The notes beneath the pieces were generated by a model. That model was not told the origin of the DNA and ran no database searches. It saw nothing but the letters and a program-made list of their open reading frames with translations. DNA of 64,000 bases. It comes from Candidatus Alistipes intestinigallinarum. GTDB taxonomy: Bacteria > Bacteroidota > Bacteroidia > Bacteroidales > Rikenellaceae. Position 1 is the first letter of the stretch. Every line of letters starts with the position of its first letter. The translations under genes were made by a program, and so were the position numbers. The stretch lies in NCBI GenBank assembly GCA_019115745.1, contig DXDA01000036.1, positions 29,601-93,600 of the forward strand. The letters are read 5' to 3'. Below are positions 54,429 through 62,172 of this stretch, piece after piece.

Positions 54429-57400
54429 TCACAGTTTCAAGCGCAGCGCCAGTCCGTAGTAGAACCGGGGGATGTAACTGCTCCCGAAGAGGGAGGTTTC
54501 GAGTCCGGTCCACGAGGATCGGACCTTGCCCATGTGGTAGAAGAAGTTGCGGGCGTAGAAGGTGACCGAGGCGAATCGTCCGATCTCTTTCGTGAGGTTG
54601 AAGTTGATGGCAAAAGAGGCCGAGACGCGGTTTTCGTCGAAGTAGTAGCTCGTGTTGCTCTTCACGACGAGCCGGGCGAGCTCCTGATAGAGCGCCGGGT
54701 CGTTGTCGCGTGCCCAGGCGAAGCGTTCGGCGAAGGGTATCTTCACGTCGGGGGCCTCCCAGGAGGTGTAGTATTCGGGATAGACGGCCACGTAGCGACC
54801 CTTCCCGTAGAGGTTTTCGGCGCTTCCGAAGTAGTCCGACGCCGCATCGAGCAGATAGCCGCGCGGCGATCCGTCGGCATACTCGCTCAGGTTCTGGCTG
54901 TAGTCGAGCAGCGAACTTTCGAGCCGCAGGGAGAAGATCATCCGGATCTTCGGGATGTGCGTGACGAGGGTCATGTTGAGGTTCACCTGCTTCTCCAGCG
55001 ATCCGTTGCTCACGGCCGCGGCTCCGGTGTAGTAACCTACATATTGGTAGGGATTCCCGTCGGCCGTCGACGAGGAGGAGGAGAGTGTGGAGGCGCTTTC
55101 GGTGAGGTCGAGACCCTTGTAGCGGTAGTAGTTGCCGTCGATGCGGATCTGGGTCCGCAGGGGCTGGATCCGGGCGAAATCGACCGAGAAGTCGATGCCG
55201 TATCGTTCGACGGGCGAACCGTTTGTGTACATCGTCTGTGCGACGAAGGTGTTTCGCTCCCGGTACCCGATCACCTGGTCGGCGAAGGCTCCCGTGCGGT
55301 CCGAGACGGTCACCACGCCGGTTTGCCGGTCGATCGTGTAGATGCGGTCCTGCGAGGGGATGGTGCATCCGGCTTCGAGGTCGGCCTGCGTGGTGAGCTT
55401 GTAGGTGAAGGGAACGTAGCGTGTCCGGCTTACATAGGGGTGGAGGGTTCGGTTGCGGAAGAGGGACACGGCGATCCGGCTCCCGAGGATCGTGGCTTCG
55501 GCGCCGATCTCATACTGGAGCGTGTACTGCCACTTCAGGTCGGGGTTGTAGACCGGGGTTGTGGGTTGCGTGTAGTAGGCATAGAAGGCGGTTCCGTCGG
55601 CGGTGGTTCCGGGCGCGAAGGCGAGCCGGTCGCTGTACGACGGGGCGGGGTAGAGGACCATGAACGAGGGCTGCTTGACCGACTTGCCCCACCCGGCGTA
55701 GAGGCTCAGCCGACTTACCGCGGCCTTCCGCTCCTCCCAGCAGAGATACCGGGCATTGATGCGCGGGGAGAGGTTGGCGATGGTTCCGTACTCCGAGCGG
55801 CGGATCCAGGTCATGTCGGAGCGCAGCCCGGCGGTCAGTTCGAATGTCGCCCGCCGGCCGACCGGCATCGAGAGGTGCTCCTCGGCGAAGAGTGCGGCGT
55901 TGTTCATGAAGGGCAGCTCGTCGTATCGGTATTCGCGCCAGGTCGGGGCGTAGCGCATCTCCTCGTAATAGAGACCCCGTCCGAGGTTTCCGCTTCCGGT
56001 GAGCTCGGCCCCGATCATCACGCGGTTGTGGCCCGGGCCGACACGCCGGGCCCAGTCGGCCCGGGCCTTGAAGGACCAGCTCAGGGGCTTGCTGTCGGTG
56101 AACGAGCGCAGGTACCAGTACCCCGTGGGGCTGAGGATGATCCCGGCATCGGGGTTGTCGTCGTACTTCTCGGCGATGTAGTATCCGGCTTCGGTGGTGT
56201 GGATGTAGGGCTGGGTCGAGGCGCTGCTTTTGTTTTCGTTCGTTTCGGAGCGCTTGTCGCTGTAGGAGACGGACCCCTGCAGCCGGAGGTTGGTGATCCA
56301 GCTCCGGTCGAGCAGCCACTCCATGCGGGCGCTGCCCCGGAAGGCGTAGTCCCGGGTCCGGGTGTAGGTCTCCTGGAACTCGTCGGGATCGGCCTTTGAG
56401 TTGTATCCGCCGAGGTTCCCCGCCGCCGAGATGCTCAGGCGAACGGGCTGCCGGCGCCGGTCGTAGAACGTGTTTGAGTAGGTGATGTTCAGGTTGTTGC
56501 GGTCGTATGAGGTGTAGGGTGAAGCGAGGTCGGTGACCGATCGGGCCCGCTCGGCATTGAGGTTGAGAATCCCGGCCTGACGCTCCCCCGATTTCCCGAG
56601 TAGGAATCCCTTGCTGAGCGCGATCTGCCGGGTTTTCGGTTCGAGGGTCATCTCGACGATGAAGGGGCTCTTTCCCTTTCGGGTGTGCATCTTGACAATC
56701 CCGTTCGAGAGGTCGCCGTACTCCACCGAGGGAATCCCGGTGATGACCTCTACGGATTCGATGTTCGAGACCCCGATGTTCCGCAGGTCGGCGCCTTTTG
56801 TCTCGGCGAGCGAGGCGTTGCTCTCCAGCCGGACGCCGTCCAGCTCGATGGCCGTCCCGAATGAGGCGTTCCCCATCTCGCTGCCGTTGCCCGCATGGAG
56901 GGCGATCCGGTCGGTGGAGGAGGCCAGGTTCTGATCTCCGACGCTCTTTCCGCCGGGGAGCAGCGTGGTGATGTGGTTGATGTTGATCATCTGGGCGTGT
57001 TCGAGCGTGTTTCGGTCGATGACATAGGAGCTGTTTGCGGTTTCGGGCCGTTTCTGGGCGGTGACGACGACCTCGTTGATCGAGAGGTTCGCCTCCCGGA
57101 GCGGGATGTCGCAGCGGTTGAGCGTGTCGCGCCGGAGCTGCACCCGGATGACCTGTGCGACATACCCCAGACAGGAGACCTGCAACTCGATCTCCGACTC
57201 GGCGATCCGGGCCATGAGATAGCGCCCTTCGGCATTGGAGACGGCCCATTGCCGCGAATCGCCCGCCACCAGCGCGGCTCCGCAGACGGCTTCGCCCGTG
57301 CGGGCGTTCGTCACGCGCCCTTCGATTCGATACTCGCGTGAGGGTTGGGCTTCGGCGCCGCGGGCCGGAAGGTGCCGAAGAGCGGGCAGCAGCAGGGCGG

Positions 57401-57458
57401 CCGCCGCCACGGCCCGCAGGGACCGCCTGTAGATGGAATATGAATTGCTTGTCGGCAT
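54429..57458 (-). CDS. TonB-dependent outer membrane receptor with carboxypeptidase-regulatory-like domain
   Basis: The 1009-residue protein has a signal peptide (LRAVAAAALLLPALRHLPARGAEAQ region), a regulatory-like domain at about 40-125 (EGRVTNARTGEAVCGAALVAGD), and then the plug, whose start INEVVVTAQKRPE acts as the transition. The plug ends VEVITGIPSVEYGDLSNGIVKM, a pattern of the non-SusC TonB receptors that carry small ligands. The C-terminal barrel ends in YYGLALRLKL. No SusD partner follows; instead there are a DUF4876 lipoprotein and a barrel protein. This argues for a metal, cofactor or small-molecule ligand rather than a glycan. A promoter with TTG-N20-TACTTTTG lies 85 bases upstream. 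Confidence 0.9.
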   Translation of the reverse strand: MPTSNSYSIYRRSLRAVAAAALLLPALRHLPARGAEAQPSREYRIEGRVTNARTGEAVCGAALVAGDSRQWAVSNAEGRYLMARIAESEIELQVSCLGYVAQVIRVQLRRDTLNRCDIPLREANLSINEVVVTAQKRPETANSSYVIDRNTLEHAQMININHITTLLPGGKSVGDQNLASSTDRIALHAGNGSEMGNASFGTAIELDGVRLESNASLAETKGADLRNIGVSNIESVEVITGIPSVEYGDLSNGIVKMHTRKGKSPFIVEMTLEPKTRQIALSKGFLLGKSGERQAGILNLNAERARSVTDLASPYTSYDRNNLNITYSNTFYDRRRQPVRLSISAAGNLGGYNSKADPDEFQETYTRTRDYAFRGSARMEWLLDRSWITNLRLQGSVSYSDKRSETNENKSSASTQPYIHTTEAGYYIAEKYDDNPDAGIILSPTGYWYLRSFTDSKPLSWSFKARADWARRVGPGHNRVMIGAELTGSGNLGRGLYYEEMRYAPTWREYRYDELPFMNNAALFAEEHLSMPVGRRATFELTAGLRSDMTWIRRSEYGTIANLSPRINARYLCWEERKAAVSRLSLYAGWGKSVKQPSFMVLYPAPSYSDRLAFAPGTTADGTAFYAYYTQPTTPVYNPDLKWQYTLQYEIGAEATILGSRIAVSLFRNRTLHPYVSRTRYVPFTYKLTTQADLEAGCTIPSQDRIYTIDRQTGVVTVSDRTGAFADQVIGYRERNTFVAQTMYTNGSPVERYGIDFSVDFARIQPLRTQIRIDGNYYRYKGLDLTESASTLSSSSSTADGNPYQYVGYYTGAAAVSNGSLEKQVNLNMTLVTHIPKIRMIFSLRLESSLLDYSQNLSEYADGSPRGYLLDAASDYFGSAENLYGKGRYVAVYPEYYTSWEAPDVKIPFAERFAWARDNDPALYQELARLVVKSNTSYYFDENRVSASFAINFNLTKEIGRFASVTFYARNFFYHMGKVRSSWTGLETSLFGSSYIPRFYYGLALRLKL

Positions 57459-57542
57459 GTTGGCTGCTCTGGGACGGACTCCCGACCGGGCCGCTCCGTC
57501 GAGGAGTTCCGGACGCCGTTTCGGGGAGTTTTTTCCGCCTCA

Positions 57543-57573
57543 CAAAAGTACCGCCTGCAGCCCGGGTCGACAA
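57543..57573 (-). promoter_or_regulatory. Predicted promoter of the TonB-receptor operon
   Basis: On the minus strand ATTG (TTG at 57573-57571) is followed after 20 bases by TACTTTTG (57550-57543), an exact -7 match. The predicted 5' untranslated leader is about 80 bases. Confidence 0.7.
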
Positions 57574-57574
57574 T

Positions 57575-57622
57575 CCCCAATAATGAGGGTAATCCGCCGG
57601 CCAATATCCCCATAATTGGGTA
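57575..57622. repeat. Two direct repeats, possible operators
   Basis: CCCCAATAATGAGGGTA (57575-57591) and CCCCATAATTGGGTA (57608-57622) share CCCC, ATAAT and GGGTA, and their starts are 33 bases apart, about three helix turns. Each has CCC/GGG dyad arms. The first abuts the -33 element of the receptor promoter, so a bound protein could block or assist it. Confidence 0.5.
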
Positions 57623-57645
57623 TGGACAGCCCGAGGATTTCTCAT

Positions 57646-57653
57646 TACCTTTG
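57646..57653 (+). promoter_or_regulatory. Predicted -7 element of the lipoprotein-ABC operon
   Basis: TACCTTTG matches TAnnTTTG exactly, 59 bases before the chosen ATG at 57713. No TTTG lies at the standard distance upstream. Confidence 0.5.
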
Positions 57654-57712
57654 CCCCGGTCTTGCGCCCATCCCGCTGAATGAAATCTGTTTATATTAAA
57701 AAGAATAGTGTT

Positions 57713-58318
57713 ATGAAAAAGATGATTTTCCACCGCATGATGCTGCTTGTCGGCTGTTGTGCAATCGCTGTCTCCCTCGGGTCCTGCAGAGGGGGCAACG
57801 CCTCGAAAAAGTCGCAGGACACCCCGTCGTCGGCAGCCGTGCAGCCGGGCGTGCTGGAGGTCGACGACCTGCTGGCCGCGGCGGATTCGCTGGTCGGGAC
57901 GACGGTCACCTTCGAGGGGGTCTGCACACACACCTGCAAACACGGAGCGCGTAAGATCTTCCTCATGGGGAGCGACGATACCCGGGTGATCCGGGTCGAG
58001 AGCGGAGATCTGGGGAGTTTCGACCCGCAGTGTGTGAACAGCGTGGTTCGCGTGACGGGCCGCCTCGACGAACAGCGCGTGGACGAAGCCTACTTGGCCC
58101 GGTGGGAGGCGCAGACGCAGGCCGGTACGGGCGAGACGCACGGCACGACCGAGGCGGGCTGCAGCACCGAGAAGGCGGCGCGCGGGGAGACGGGCAACAC
58201 CGTCAGTGAGCGGATTGCCGATTTCCGGGCCCGGATTGCGGCGCGTCAGGCCGCCGAGGGCAAATCCTACCTTTCGTTCTACTACGTGACGGCCACTTCG
58301 TATGAGATCGCGCAGTGA
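57713..58318 (+). CDS. Small lipoprotein with OB-fold-like domain
   Basis: Taking the ATG at 57713, the 201-residue protein begins MKKMIFHRMMLLVGCC. The probable lipobox is SLGSC, putting the Cys at about residue 25. After a low-complexity linker, residues about 45-125 look like a small OB-fold (LVGTTVTFEGVCTHTC, KIFLMGSDDTRVIRVESG, NSVVRVTGRLDEQ), with two Cys and two His in the CTHTCKHG segment that might bind a metal. The C-terminal part is helical with SERIADFRARIAAR. It heads an operon with an ABC ATPase and permease and faces the TonB-receptor operon. I do not recognise a characterised family. Confidence 0.7.
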   Translation: MKKMIFHRMMLLVGCCAIAVSLGSCRGGNASKKSQDTPSSAAVQPGVLEVDDLLAAADSLVGTTVTFEGVCTHTCKHGARKIFLMGSDDTRVIRVESGDLGSFDPQCVNSVVRVTGRLDEQRVDEAYLARWEAQTQAGTGETHGTTEAGCSTEKAARGETGNTVSERIADFRARIAARQAAEGKSYLSFYYVTATSYEIAQ

Positions 58319-58373
58319 GGCTCAGCCCTGCATCCTTCGCGCCTTTGCACCTTTATCCGATATCTGACACGCC

Positions 58374-59258
58374 ATGGAGCCCGTTATCGAATGCCGCCGC
58401 CTGACCCACTGCTACGGGCGGCGCACCATCTATGAAGATCTCTCGTTCGACGTTCCCCGGGGGCGGATCCTGGGATTGCTGGGCAAGAACGGCACGGGGA
58501 AGACCACGACGATCAACATCCTGAGCGGCTACCTCGAACCCCGCTCGGGCGAGTGCCTTATTTTCGGCGAGAACATCCGCCGAATGACCCCGCAGACGCG
58601 GCGGCGGATCGCGCTGCTGATCGAGGGTCACGTGCAGTACCAGTTCATGACGATCGAGCAGATCGAACGCTTCTACGCCTCGTTCTACCCGGCGTGGAAC
58701 CGCGAAGCCTACTACGGTCTGATGGAGAAGCTGCAGGTGGCCCCGGGCCAGCGCATCTCGCGCATGTCGTGCGGCCAGCGCTCGCAGGTCGCCCTGGGGC
58801 TGATCCTGGCCCAGAATGCCGACCTGCTGGTCCTCGACGACTTTTCGATGGGGCTTGACCCGGGTTACCGGCGGCTCTTCGTGGAGTACCTGCGGGAGTT
58901 CGCCAAGGCCGAGGGGAAGACCGTCTTCCTCACCTCGCATATCATTCAGGACATGGAGCGCCTGATCGACGACTGCATCATCCTGGACTACGGCCGTATC
59001 CTGGTCCAGATGCCGGTCGGGGAGCTGCTCGGGCGTTTCCGCCGCTATTCGTTCTGCTGCCCGGACGGGGCTTGTCTGCCGTCGGGCGAAGGGATCTACC
59101 ACCCGGCGGTGGTGCGGGGCCGGGGCGAACTCTACTCGTTTGCCTCGCCCGGGGAGGTGCGCTCCCGGCTTGACGCGGCGGGCATCCCCTGCGAGGGCCT
59201 TGCTGCCGAGTCCCTCAACCTCGAAGACGCCTTTATCGGCCTGACCGGAAAATATTGA
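58374..59258 (+). CDS. ABC transporter ATP-binding protein with altered motifs
   Basis: The 294-residue protein has Walker A GKNGTGKT (about residues 37-44), a signature reading MSCGQRSQ (131-138) in place of LSGGQ, Walker B LLVLDD (151-156) and an H-loop His189 in LTSHI. At position 156 the catalytic Glu is Asp, as in LVLDDFSMGLDP. Hydrolysis may therefore be slower, or this may be a subfamily trait. Its partner is the membrane protein 6 bases downstream, and it follows the lipoprotein gene by 55 bases. It likely powers an ABC-2-type export or membrane remodelling complex in the inner membrane. The cargo is unknown. Confidence 0.88.
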   Translation: MEPVIECRRLTHCYGRRTIYEDLSFDVPRGRILGLLGKNGTGKTTTINILSGYLEPRSGECLIFGENIRRMTPQTRRRIALLIEGHVQYQFMTIEQIERFYASFYPAWNREAYYGLMEKLQVAPGQRISRMSCGQRSQVALGLILAQNADLLVLDDFSMGLDPGYRRLFVEYLREFAKAEGKTVFLTSHIIQDMERLIDDCIILDYGRILVQMPVGELLGRFRRYSFCCPDGACLPSGEGIYHPAVVRGRGELYSFASPGEVRSRLDAAGIPCEGLAAESLNLEDAFIGLTGKY

Positions 59259-59264
59259 TCGACC

Positions 59265-59936
59265 ATGTGGAAAGCTCTTTTGTATAAGGAATGGATCAAA
59301 AGCCGCTGGTACCTGCTGCTGGCGCTGGTGGTGACACTCGGATTTGCGGCTTACGCGCTGTTGAAACTCCATCGGGCCGTTGCGCTGATGGGTGCCGACC
59401 ATATCTGGGAGGTGATGGTGACGCGCCAGGCGGTCTTCATCGATCCGATGCAGTATGTCCCGTTGCTGGCGGGCCTGGCGCTGGCGGCCGTGCAGTACCT
59501 CCCGGAGATGCACCGCAAATGCCTCAAACTGACACTCCATCTTCCCCTCCCGGCCCTGACCACCCTGGGTGTGATGCTCGCCTTCGGCGTAGCGGCCCTG
59601 GCCGTGCTGTTCGGTCTGGGGATCGCGCTGCTTGCCGCGGGGGCACGCCCGGTTCTGGCGCCCGAACTGGTCGGGAACATCCTCCATACGGCCCTTCCGT
59701 GGTACCTCGCCGGAGTTGCGGGCTACCTCCTCGGGGCGTGGACAATCCTCGAACCGACCTGGAAACGACGGCTTCTCTACCTGTTGATGTCGGTTCTGCT
59801 GCTTCGTCTCTTTTTTCTGGCCCCGGTTCCGCGCGCCTATGGGGGCTTCCTCCCCGTACTGGCTCTTCTGAGCCTCTGTGCGGCAGCGCTGAGCTGGCTT
59901 TCGGTCGTGCGCTTCATGGGCGGACGACAGGACTAA
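59265..59936 (+). CDS. ABC-type permease-like membrane protein
   Basis: The 223-residue protein has about six hydrophobic segments, beginning WYLLLALVVTLGFAAYALL, and no signal peptide. The N-terminus LYKEWIKSRWY is the usual amphipathic start of ABC-2-type permeases. It lies 6 bases after the ATPase gene and 21 before the DUF4857-like gene, so it is presumably the membrane half of that transporter. No specific substrate motif is visible. Confidence 0.72.
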   Translation: MWKALLYKEWIKSRWYLLLALVVTLGFAAYALLKLHRAVALMGADHIWEVMVTRQAVFIDPMQYVPLLAGLALAAVQYLPEMHRKCLKLTLHLPLPALTTLGVMLAFGVAALAVLFGLGIALLAAGARPVLAPELVGNILHTALPWYLAGVAGYLLGAWTILEPTWKRRLLYLLMSVLLLRLFFLAPVPRAYGGFLPVLALLSLCAAALSWLSVVRFMGGRQD

Positions 59937-59957
59937 CCCCGTAAAATACTTGCAACG

Positions 59958-60992
59958 ATGACCCGTTTTGCCAAACTCTTTTTCTGGTTTCTGGCGCTTG
60001 TGCTGGTGGCGTGGCAACTGCCGTGGGCGGTCAACTACCTCCTGCTGGAGCCCCGGAACACCCCCTTTACACTCTACAGCGAGGTACTCGACGACTTTGT
60101 GATGATCCGCCACACCTCCGACAAGGAGGTCGAATACCGCGACCGGGCGGGCCATACATACACCCGACGGGCCTTCGATTCGCTGCTGCCCCTCTTCTAT
60201 GCGCGGCAGTTGACGGCCGACGGCCGGTTCCCCGATTCGGTCGCGGGACGCCCCGTCACGCTTCGTGAGGCGCAGACCGCTTCGTTCATCTTCCGCTCCG
60301 CCCCGAAGGATCTCAACCGCCCCTCGTCGGGACTCTACTTTCTGTTGGAATCGATGTCCGGGAGGGTTGACCTTGCGATGCCGTCGGATGCGTTCCGCCT
60401 GACCGACCGGGGGATCGAGTTCATCGACATGGCGGCCAACCGCATCGATACGGACAAGAGCGGCTGTTTCACGCGGATGCTGCTCCGCAAGGGGTGCCGG
60501 TTCCCGATCCGGGAGCTCTCCGGCAATCCTTCGGCGCGCAAGGAGTACGACGAAGGCTACCTGCTGCTCGATGCCGACGGCCGGCTGTTCCACCTGAAAA
60601 TGGTGCAGGGCCGGCCCTACGTGCGGGCCGTCGAGCTTCCCGAGGGCCTTCGGCTCCGACACCTCTTCCTCACCGAATTCCGCAGCCGCCGGACGCTGGC
60701 CTTCCTGACCGACGAGTTGCATCACCTCCATGTGCTGACGATGCCGGGCTATGTGCTCCGCCGGGTCGAGGGGGTGACGTTTGATCCCGAACGGGAGCCG
60801 ATGACGATCGTGGGGACGCTGCTCAACTGGACGGTCTGCGTCGACGGGGCATCGGCGGAGCGTTACTACGCCGTTTCGGCCGATGATTTCTCGCTGCTCG
60901 ACACGCTGAGCTACCCGCTCGCCGAACGCCGGATCCCGGGGCTTTCGTTCACCTCCTCTTCGGACCGCTACGTGAAGCCCCGTTTTCGATAA
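59958..60992 (+). CDS. DUF4857-like membrane-anchored protein
   Basis: The 344-residue protein has one N-terminal hydrophobic helix (LFFWFLALVLVAWQLPWAVNYLLL), so it is anchored in the inner membrane with a large periplasmic part. The region with FVMIRHTSDKEVEYRDRAGHTY and ARQLTADGRFPDSVAGR, followed by a beta-propeller-like second half (EGYLLLDADGRLFHLKMV), fits what I recall as DUF4857, a family found with ABC transporter genes in Bacteroidota. It closes the operon 21 bases after the permease and 87 bases before the terminator. The function is unknown; it may be a periplasmic sensor or partner of the ABC complex. Confidence 0.68.
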   Translation: MTRFAKLFFWFLALVLVAWQLPWAVNYLLLEPRNTPFTLYSEVLDDFVMIRHTSDKEVEYRDRAGHTYTRRAFDSLLPLFYARQLTADGRFPDSVAGRPVTLREAQTASFIFRSAPKDLNRPSSGLYFLLESMSGRVDLAMPSDAFRLTDRGIEFIDMAANRIDTDKSGCFTRMLLRKGCRFPIRELSGNPSARKEYDEGYLLLDADGRLFHLKMVQGRPYVRAVELPEGLRLRHLFLTEFRSRRTLAFLTDELHHLHVLTMPGYVLRRVEGVTFDPEREPMTIVGTLLNWTVCVDGASAERYYAVSADDFSLLDTLSYPLAERRIPGLSFTSSSDRYVKPRFR

Positions 60993-61078
60993 CCCTGTTT
61001 CCGATAACCTCGGAATCATGGCCTTCGGAAGCGCCGAAAAGAGACTCCTGCTTCCGGCCGAGAGCCGCCATCCGCTCA

Positions 61079-61116
61079 AAAAAGAGGTCCCGGCAGAGCT
61101 GCCGGGACCTCTTTTC
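61079..61116. terminator. Bidirectional intrinsic terminator between DUF4857 gene and korB
   Basis: AAAAGAGGTCCCGGCA pairs exactly with TGCCGGGACCTCTTTT around the loop GAGC. It has A and T tracts on both sides and sits between two convergent genes. Confidence 0.93.
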
Positions 61117-61136
61117 GTAAGCGCTTTCGCCGCGGG

Positions 61137-62168
61137 CTATTCCACCTCCCAGGTGGCACCCGAACGCAGCAGATCGTCCACACAGTGAATCTTGCTCGAC
61201 GCCTTGACCTCCTCGACCTGATGTTCCACGGCGCGGTCGTAGACGGCATCGTCCTCCACGGCGCGGATCACGCCCAGCGCTACCGGATAGTCCGGATACT
61301 TCATCGCGGCGAGCATCGTGTGCAGCGTCGTGTCGCGCTCGTGGGCGTCGTGCGTCAGCACGTCGTCCAGCGTGTAGCCGTCCTGACCGACGGTAACGAC
61401 CTTCAATTTCATGTTTTCGAAGACCAGACCCTTCTCCCGATTGGCTCCGAACAGCATCTTCTCGCCGTGACGCAGCACGACCGTATGTTCGGCGCGCGTA
61501 GCCTTGTCACCGGCGTATGCGGCGTGGGTCTTGTCGTTGAAGATCACGCAGTTCTGCAGCGCCTCGACCACCGACATTCCCTTGTGCTTGGCGGCCTCCA
61601 CGAGACACTCCTTCGTCAACTGCACCTCCATGTCGACCGTGCGGGCGAAGAACGTGCCCTTGGCACCGATGACCAGCTCACCGGGGTTGAAGGGCTTCTC
61701 GACGGTTCCGTAGGGCGACGTCTTGGTGATCTTGCCCAGCTTCGACGTGGGGGAGTACTGGCCTTTGGTGAGGCCGTAGATCTCGTTGTTGAAGAGGATG
61801 ACGTTGAGGTCGACGTTGCGGCGGATGGCGTGGATGAAGTGGTTTCCGCCGATGGCCAGGGAGTCGCCGTCACCGGTCGTCACCCACACCGAGAGTCGGG
61901 GGTTTGCCGTCTTGACGCCCGTGGCGACGGCCGTGGCACGTCCGTGCACGGAGTGGAACCCGAAGGTCTTCATGTAGTAGATGAAGCGCGACGAGCAGCC
62001 GATACCCGAGATGAAGGTAAAGAGGTTGTGGGGCGTATCGAGCGCATCGGCGATTTCGGGCAGGGCGCGCTGCACGGCATTCAGAATGGCGTGGTCGCCG
62101 CAACCGGGGCACCAGCGTACCTCCTGATCGCTTTTGAAATCCGCGGGGGTGTATTTGTAGTCAGCCAT
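61137..62168 (-). CDS. korB: 2-oxoglutarate/2-oxoacid:ferredoxin oxidoreductase, beta subunit
   Basis: The 343-residue cytoplasmic protein is the thiamine diphosphate-binding subunit. It has WCPGCGDHAILNAVQ (about residues 19-33) with cluster-type Cys, GIGCSSRF near 55-62, and the TPP motif TGDGDSLAIGGNH beginning near 98 with partner residues in LFNNEIYGLTKGQ. It reversibly converts a 2-oxoacid, CoA and oxidised ferredoxin to acyl-CoA, CO2 and reduced ferredoxin, with the alpha subunit encoded 4 bases upstream. The length is typical of two-subunit KorAB enzymes of Bacteroidota. No separate ferredoxin-like delta subunit is visible in the window. The preferred 2-oxoacid is inferred from similarity to KorB. 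Confidence 0.93.
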   Translation of the reverse strand: MADYKYTPADFKSDQEVRWCPGCGDHAILNAVQRALPEIADALDTPHNLFTFISGIGCSSRFIYYMKTFGFHSVHGRATAVATGVKTANPRLSVWVTTGDGDSLAIGGNHFIHAIRRNVDLNVILFNNEIYGLTKGQYSPTSKLGKITKTSPYGTVEKPFNPGELVIGAKGTFFARTVDMEVQLTKECLVEAAKHKGMSVVEALQNCVIFNDKTHAAYAGDKATRAEHTVVLRHGEKMLFGANREKGLVFENMKLKVVTVGQDGYTLDDVLTHDAHERDTTLHTMLAAMKYPDYPVALGVIRAVEDDAVYDRAVEHQVEEVKASSKIHCVDDLLRSGATWEVE

Positions 62169-62172
62169 GGCG

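Larger units (their letters stand above)
57459..57712. other. Divergent control region between TonB-receptor operon and ABC operon
   Basis: The 254-base gap contains one promoter for the receptor (minus), one -7 site for the lipoprotein-ABC operon (plus), and two similar direct repeats between them. The layout suggests joint regulation of the two operons. Confidence 0.6.

Noticed and set aside
51728-54565. 945-residue plus-strand ORF opposite DUF6850, DUF4876 and receptor genes
   Set aside because: The three minus-strand genes have clear signal peptides, lipoboxes and barrel patterns, while this ORF is Val/Gly/Asp repetitive and has none.
54534-56399. 621-residue plus-strand ORF opposite the TonB receptor
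   Set aside because: It is antisense to the receptor barrel and shows no domain.
58353-61079. 908-residue minus-strand ORF opposite the ABC operon
   Set aside because: It overlaps Walker motifs and membrane segments on the plus strand that are unmistakable, and lacks any domain itself.
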